This document shows, in pieces, positions 60,533-64,000 of a stretch of DNA of 64,000 nt. The notes under the pieces were generated by a model. The model was given only the letters and a program-made list of their open reading frames with translations. It did not search any database and was not told where the DNA came from. Source of the DNA: an uncultured Bacteroidales bacterium. GTDB taxonomy: Bacteria; Bacteroidota; Bacteroidia; Bacteroidales; FEN-979. Location of the stretch: assembly GCA_903916595.1 (NCBI GenBank), contig CAIWXI010000096.1, positions 1 through 64,000 on the forward strand. The letters run 5' to 3'. The translations under genes and the position numbers were made by a program. Numbering within the stretch: the stretch's first letter is position 1; the number at the start of each line of letters is the position of its first letter.

Positions 60533-61564
60533 ATGAAAACAAGAAATTTATTCATTTCAAAAAGTACATTGATCATGATTCTGATCAGTTTACTGGTATC
60601 GTCAGTCTTTATAGGATGTTCAAAGAAGGATTCAACGGATCCCACACCAACTTCACAACCATTTTCAAATACAGGTGATGATTCTACAACCCGCATCATT
60701 GCAAGTATTCCAAGGATAGAACTTTCGAAGGTTAAGAGTACGGGTGTTACTCTGTACCTTTCGGTCACAGACCAGAAAGGTCATCCTTTTCCCAATTTCA
60801 ACCAGTATAATTTTGTGATCAAACAGGTATGCATCGGGAGAACAGACACTGCTGTCGTCACTTCTCTTGGTTTCCAGAAAATGAATCAGAGTGGCCAGAA
60901 CATAGCCACTCCGCTCGTACTTGATTATTCGGGCAGTATGAGTTCTTATTTAGCTGATCTGGAGCAAGCCGCGGCGAAATTCATCACTATAAAAAACAAG
61001 AACGATCAGGCCGAACTGATAAAATTCAGCAGTTCGATTGAGAACGTTCAGCCGTTTACAAAAGACACTACACAATTATTAACAGCACTGAAGGCTTCCT
61101 GGCCAGGGTCGGGAGGGTCCACGGCCCTGTATGATGCCATGATGATGGGTATTGACGATGCGGATGTTTTTTCTGGTCAGCAATCATCGACCTACCTGCC
61201 TGCCATCATCGGATTTACCGACGGTATCAACAATGCATCAAGCAGTACCAGTCAGGATGTAATCGACAACGCTATCGCAAAACAAATCCCTGTTTACATG
61301 TTGGGTTTCGGAGGCGCTGATTCTGTTTCATTGTCATCTATTGCCAACCAAACCGGGGGGAGATATTATTACACACCCGATATGTCGACTTTGCAGAGTC
61401 TTTTCTCGATGATAAGCGGGCAGCTGAAGAATATTTACCTTGCTTCCTGGGTCTATAGTTCAACGTGTACGGAAGTCATGATCATTGTTGAAGCTTCCTA
61501 TACTTGCGGAAAAGGAACATTTTACTCAAGGACTGAAAAGATTTTCATTCCGCTGATAAAATAA
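60533..61564 (+). CDS. Lipoprotein with von Willebrand factor A domain
   Basis: A 343-residue lipoprotein. Signal with lipobox FIGC (Cys29), a Ser/Thr/Asp-rich linker, a small beta domain (about 55-120) and a VWA domain with the MIDAS motif DYSGSMS starting at Asp131, a Thr in GSTALYDAMMMG and Asp in GFTDGINNAS. It is therefore likely a metal-dependent adhesion or binding protein on the periplasmic or outer-membrane face. The 200-bp upstream region is AT-rich with no clear -7 element. The stop abuts the next minus-strand gene with no gap. Confidence 0.85.
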   Translation: MKTRNLFISKSTLIMILISLLVSSVFIGCSKKDSTDPTPTSQPFSNTGDDSTTRIIASIPRIELSKVKSTGVTLYLSVTDQKGHPFPNFNQYNFVIKQVCIGRTDTAVVTSLGFQKMNQSGQNIATPLVLDYSGSMSSYLADLEQAAAKFITIKNKNDQAELIKFSSSIENVQPFTKDTTQLLTALKASWPGSGGSTALYDAMMMGIDDADVFSGQQSSTYLPAIIGFTDGINNASSSTSQDVIDNAIAKQIPVYMLGFGGADSVSLSSIANQTGGRYYYTPDMSTLQSLFSMISGQLKNIYLASWVYSSTCTEVMIIVEASYTCGKGTFYSRTEKIFIPLIK

Positions 61565-61735
61565 TCAAGCCGGCTTTTTCGTCTTTTTGATTTCCAGAAT
61601 CGCGCAACCTCCGCAACCGGAATTGCAGCCGTTACATTTGCTCTCGGGTTTGATCATAGAGCGGATGAGACTGTAGGCAGCTCTTCCGATTGCGGAGGCT
61701 ATTACAAGAGAGATGATAATATATTGAATAGTCAT
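61565..61735 (-). CDS. FeoB-associated Cys-rich membrane peptide, 56 aa
   Basis: A 56-residue peptide with an N-terminal transmembrane segment (about 3-17, IQYIIISLVIASAIG), a basic stretch and the Cys cluster CNGCNSGCGGC, ending in a Lys-rich tail. This matches the FeoB-associated Cys-rich membrane protein family (Pfam type FeoB_associated). It starts 3 bp downstream of feoB on the same strand, its usual place, and probably helps ferrous iron uptake. Confidence 0.88.
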   Translation of the reverse strand: MTIQYIIISLVIASAIGRAAYSLIRSMIKPESKCNGCNSGCGGCAILEIKKTKKPA

Positions 61736-61738
61736 GTT

Positions 61739-64000
61739 TCAGAGTATTAAAGATCCAAGCTGGTATACGATGAACGAAAGCGACCAGGCCAGGGCGGTAG
61801 TATAAAGCATCAGGAACAAGGCCCATTTCCACTGGCCCGACTCCCGCCTCACGGTTGCGATCACAGCAATACAAGGCATATAGATCAGGATAAATATGAT
61901 GTATGAAAACCCTGCAAGTGGGGTAAATACTTTTTGTCCTTTCCGGTTTCCGCTTTCATAAGTTGCAGACTGCAATCGGGCAGTAAGATCAGCCTTGGGG
62001 TTAAAGTCATCCGCCGAAGGCGTGCTATAAAGCACACCCATGGTGCTTACAACTACTTCCTTCGCAGCCGCGCCGGTGATCAGGCTCACACCCATCCTCC
62101 AGTCGAAACCAAGAGGTTCTATTACCGGTTCAATTACTTTGCCGATTTTTCCGATGTATGATTGCTGAAGGCGTTCGGCACGGCCCATACCGCTGCCACC
62201 CGGGAAATATTCAAGCGCCCAGATGATGATCACCGCGATAAGGATTACACCGCCCATTTTTTTGAGGTATTGGCGGGCTTTCTCCCACATATGTCTTGCG
62301 ATAACCCTGACGGTAGGCATACGGTAGGGGGGGAGTTCCATGACAAATGGTGCTTCTTTGTTTTTAAATAAGAATTTTTTGAAAATCATAGAGATGATTA
62401 CTGCCAGTATGATTCCTGTCATGTATACCACGAAGATTACTGTTCCGGCATGTTTCTGGAAGATGGCGCCGGTGATTAGCAGGTACACCGGCAGGCGGGC
62501 GCTGCAACTCATAAAGGGGTTGATGAGCATGGTTAAAAGGCGGTCGTTACGGTCTTTCAGCGTACGGGTGACCATGATGGCGGGAACGTTGCAGCCAAAA
62601 CCCATGATCAAAGGGATGAACGACTGGCCATGAAGACCCATCTTGTGCATCAGCTTATCCATGATGAATGCCGCTCTGGCCATATATCCCGAATCCTCCA
62701 TCAGAGAAATAAAAAAGAACAGGATAAGGATGTTGGGAAGGAAAACGATCACACTTCCTACTCCACTGATAATGCCGTCGACCAGCAGATCTCTTACTGG
62801 ACCCGGAGGAAGAATATTGCCTGAAAAATTACCGAACCAGATCACCATCAGGTCTATCCAGTGTTTCGGGTATTCGCCCAACGAAAAAGTTGACTGAAAC
62901 ATGACCCATAAAAAAAACAGGAAAAAAGGAAACCCAAGATACCTATGGGTGAGAATATGGTCGATCCGGTCGCTGAAAGTCTTACCGGTCAGAGCCTGTT
63001 CGTTGGCATCGAGGGTCTCTCGCAGGGCCCCGGAAATAAAGCCGTAGCGGGCATCGGTAATCAAAGTTCCACAATCTTCGTAGAAATTGTCCTCGAGGCG
63101 TTTGACCTCTTTTGCAACCGTAGCGGTAATGGCTTTAAAATATTGAGAATGAGCCAGACCTTTAGTGACATCGTCGTCGTTTTCAAGAAGTTTTATGCTG
63201 AAGTATCGCGTTGAAATCCGCGCTGCCAGAGCCTCATCCTTCCTGATTATCTCTTGTATCCTGCGGATAGAACGTTCCAGCTCCTCCCCGTAATTGATAT
63301 GAACATGGCGCATCACGGGATCCCTGTCCTCAAACACATCGATCACTCTGTCGAACAGTTCTTTGATGCCTTCTCCCCTGGAACTTATAGTAGGAATTAC
63401 AGGAATGCCAAGCAGCTCTCCAAGAGCCGCGTAATCCAGCACATGTCCTTTCTTTTCAAACTCATCGTACATGTTTAATGCAATAACCACCCTGATGTCC
63501 ATGTCGATAAGCTGTGTGGTCAGATACAGGTTCCGCTCGAGGTTCGATGCATCGATGATGTTTACAACGATATCTGGAACTTTCTCGGTGATATGTTTCC
63601 TCACATAAAGCTCTTCAGGAGAATAGGCCGTAAGGGAGTATGTCCCCGGAAGGTCGGTGATGTTGAAAGAATATCCGTTTTGCCTGAATGTCGCGGTTTT
63701 ACTGTCGACAGTCACGCCACCGAAATTACCGACCCTCTCATGTGAACCTGATGTTATATTGAACAGAGTTGTTTTACCGCAGTTCGGGTTGCCAACCAGG
63801 GCAATGTCGATGATTCTTCCACGGTCAGGCTCAAGGTCTCTCAGAGTCTCTTCCTGAATAGTACCGTTAAAAATTTTATTTTGTGTATCTGCGGATGGGG
63901 GAGCGGCTTCGTTTCCAGGAGGGATGATCTCGATTAAACGAGCCTCGGTCTGGCGCAGGGAAACGTTGTATCCAAGAATTTTGTATTCCAGAGGATCGAG
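61739..64000 (-). CDS. feoB: Ferrous iron transporter FeoA-FeoB fusion, 5' end beyond the window
   Basis: At least 754 codons of a ferrous iron permease; the frame is open to the right edge, so the start is outside. The first visible residues (LDPLEYKILGYNVSLRQTEARLI) belong to the end of a FeoA SH3-like domain, followed by a linker and the FeoB GTPase: G1 GNPNCGKTTLFN, G2 region VGNFGGVTV, G3 DLPGTYSL and G4 NMYDE. The C-terminal part has about eight or more membrane segments, with the gate regions GFGCNVPAIMVTRT and FMSCSARLPVY. Fusion with FeoA is typical of Bacteroidota. It is followed by the FeoB-associated peptide. Confidence 0.96.
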   Translation of the reverse strand, partial: LDPLEYKILGYNVSLRQTEARLIEIIPPGNEAAPPSADTQNKIFNGTIQEETLRDLEPDRGRIIDIALVGNPNCGKTTLFNITSGSHERVGNFGGVTVDSKTATFRQNGYSFNITDLPGTYSLTAYSPEELYVRKHITEKVPDIVVNIIDASNLERNLYLTTQLIDMDIRVVIALNMYDEFEKKGHVLDYAALGELLGIPVIPTISSRGEGIKELFDRVIDVFEDRDPVMRHVHINYGEELERSIRRIQEIIRKDEALAARISTRYFSIKLLENDDDVTKGLAHSQYFKAITATVAKEVKRLEDNFYEDCGTLITDARYGFISGALRETLDANEQALTGKTFSDRIDHILTHRYLGFPFFLFFLWVMFQSTFSLGEYPKHWIDLMVIWFGNFSGNILPPGPVRDLLVDGIISGVGSVIVFLPNILILFFFISLMEDSGYMARAAFIMDKLMHKMGLHGQSFIPLIMGFGCNVPAIMVTRTLKDRNDRLLTMLINPFMSCSARLPVYLLITGAIFQKHAGTVIFVVYMTGIILAVIISMIFKKFLFKNKEAPFVMELPPYRMPTVRVIARHMWEKARQYLKKMGGVILIAVIIIWALEYFPGGSGMGRAERLQQSYIGKIGKVIEPVIEPLGFDWRMGVSLITGAAAKEVVVSTMGVLYSTPSADDFNPKADLTARLQSATYESGNRKGQKVFTPLAGFSYIIFILIYMPCIAVIATVRRESGQWKWALFLMLYTTALAWSLSFIVYQLGSLIL

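Overview
The window looks like a chromosome segment of a strictly or largely anaerobic member of the Bacteroidota, probably Bacteroidales or a close relative. The evidence is: Bacteroidota-type promoters (TAnnTTTG at -7) in front of at least fourteen genes; an lpxC/fabZ fusion beside lpxA and lpxD; a PorX-type regulator of type IX secretion; a FISUMP-domain surface protein; a FeoA-FeoB fusion with a FeoB-associated Cys-rich peptide; and an anaerobe's enzyme set (2-oxoacid:ferredoxin oxidoreductase, ferredoxins, rubrerythrin, rubredoxin, glycyl radical enzyme). No rRNA, tRNA, CRISPR array, transposase or phage gene was seen.

Layout. 0.4-8.2 kb: ferredoxin, lpxH, a lipoprotein, a Nudix enzyme, mnmD, a fused 2-oxoacid dehydrogenase E1, and an oxidative-stress group (rubrerythrin, rubredoxin, thiol peroxidases). 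8.2-14.2 kb: a four-subunit 2-oxoacid:ferredoxin oxidoreductase operon and an aminotransferase, which together suit amino acid fermentation. 14.3-18.7 kb: a complete three-component glycyl radical decarboxylase operon matching 4-hydroxyphenylacetate decarboxylase (p-cresol formation). 18.9-22.6 kb: a MurL/MurD2 pair (L-glutamate route to muropeptide precursors) coupled to a cell-wall glucosaminidase. 22.7-28.4 kb: a large envelope protein, rnhB, a membrane protein, purD. 28.4-34.6 kb: glycan export and assembly (glycosyltransferase, flippase, two chain-length regulators, polymerase/ligase). 34.6-41.5 kb: lipid A genes with efp and an ABC ATPase. 41.6-50.8 kb: porX, tsaE, an M16 protease, alanine dehydrogenase, aroB, aroA. 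50.9-64 kb: a lutA-like protein, tex, a small beta-barrel, a 1307-residue surface protein, an NlpC/P60 peptidase, a LytTR regulator, a VWA lipoprotein and the feo locus, which runs off the right edge.

The most unusual feature is a set of short tandem repeats in about twenty places. The unit sequence changes from place to place (CATCCYG, CGATGTA, ATCAGAT, GGCAGAT, GGGATTG, GAATATT, AAATGGTG, TTTCGCTA, CATTCAGT), but its length is nearly always 7 or 8 bp. Arrays fill intergenic gaps, supply stop and start codons to neighbouring genes, and sit in frame inside aroA, lpxH, a lipoprotein gene and the leader of the glucosaminidase. The CATCCYG heptamer is open in all six frames, which may explain why it is the family found inside genes.
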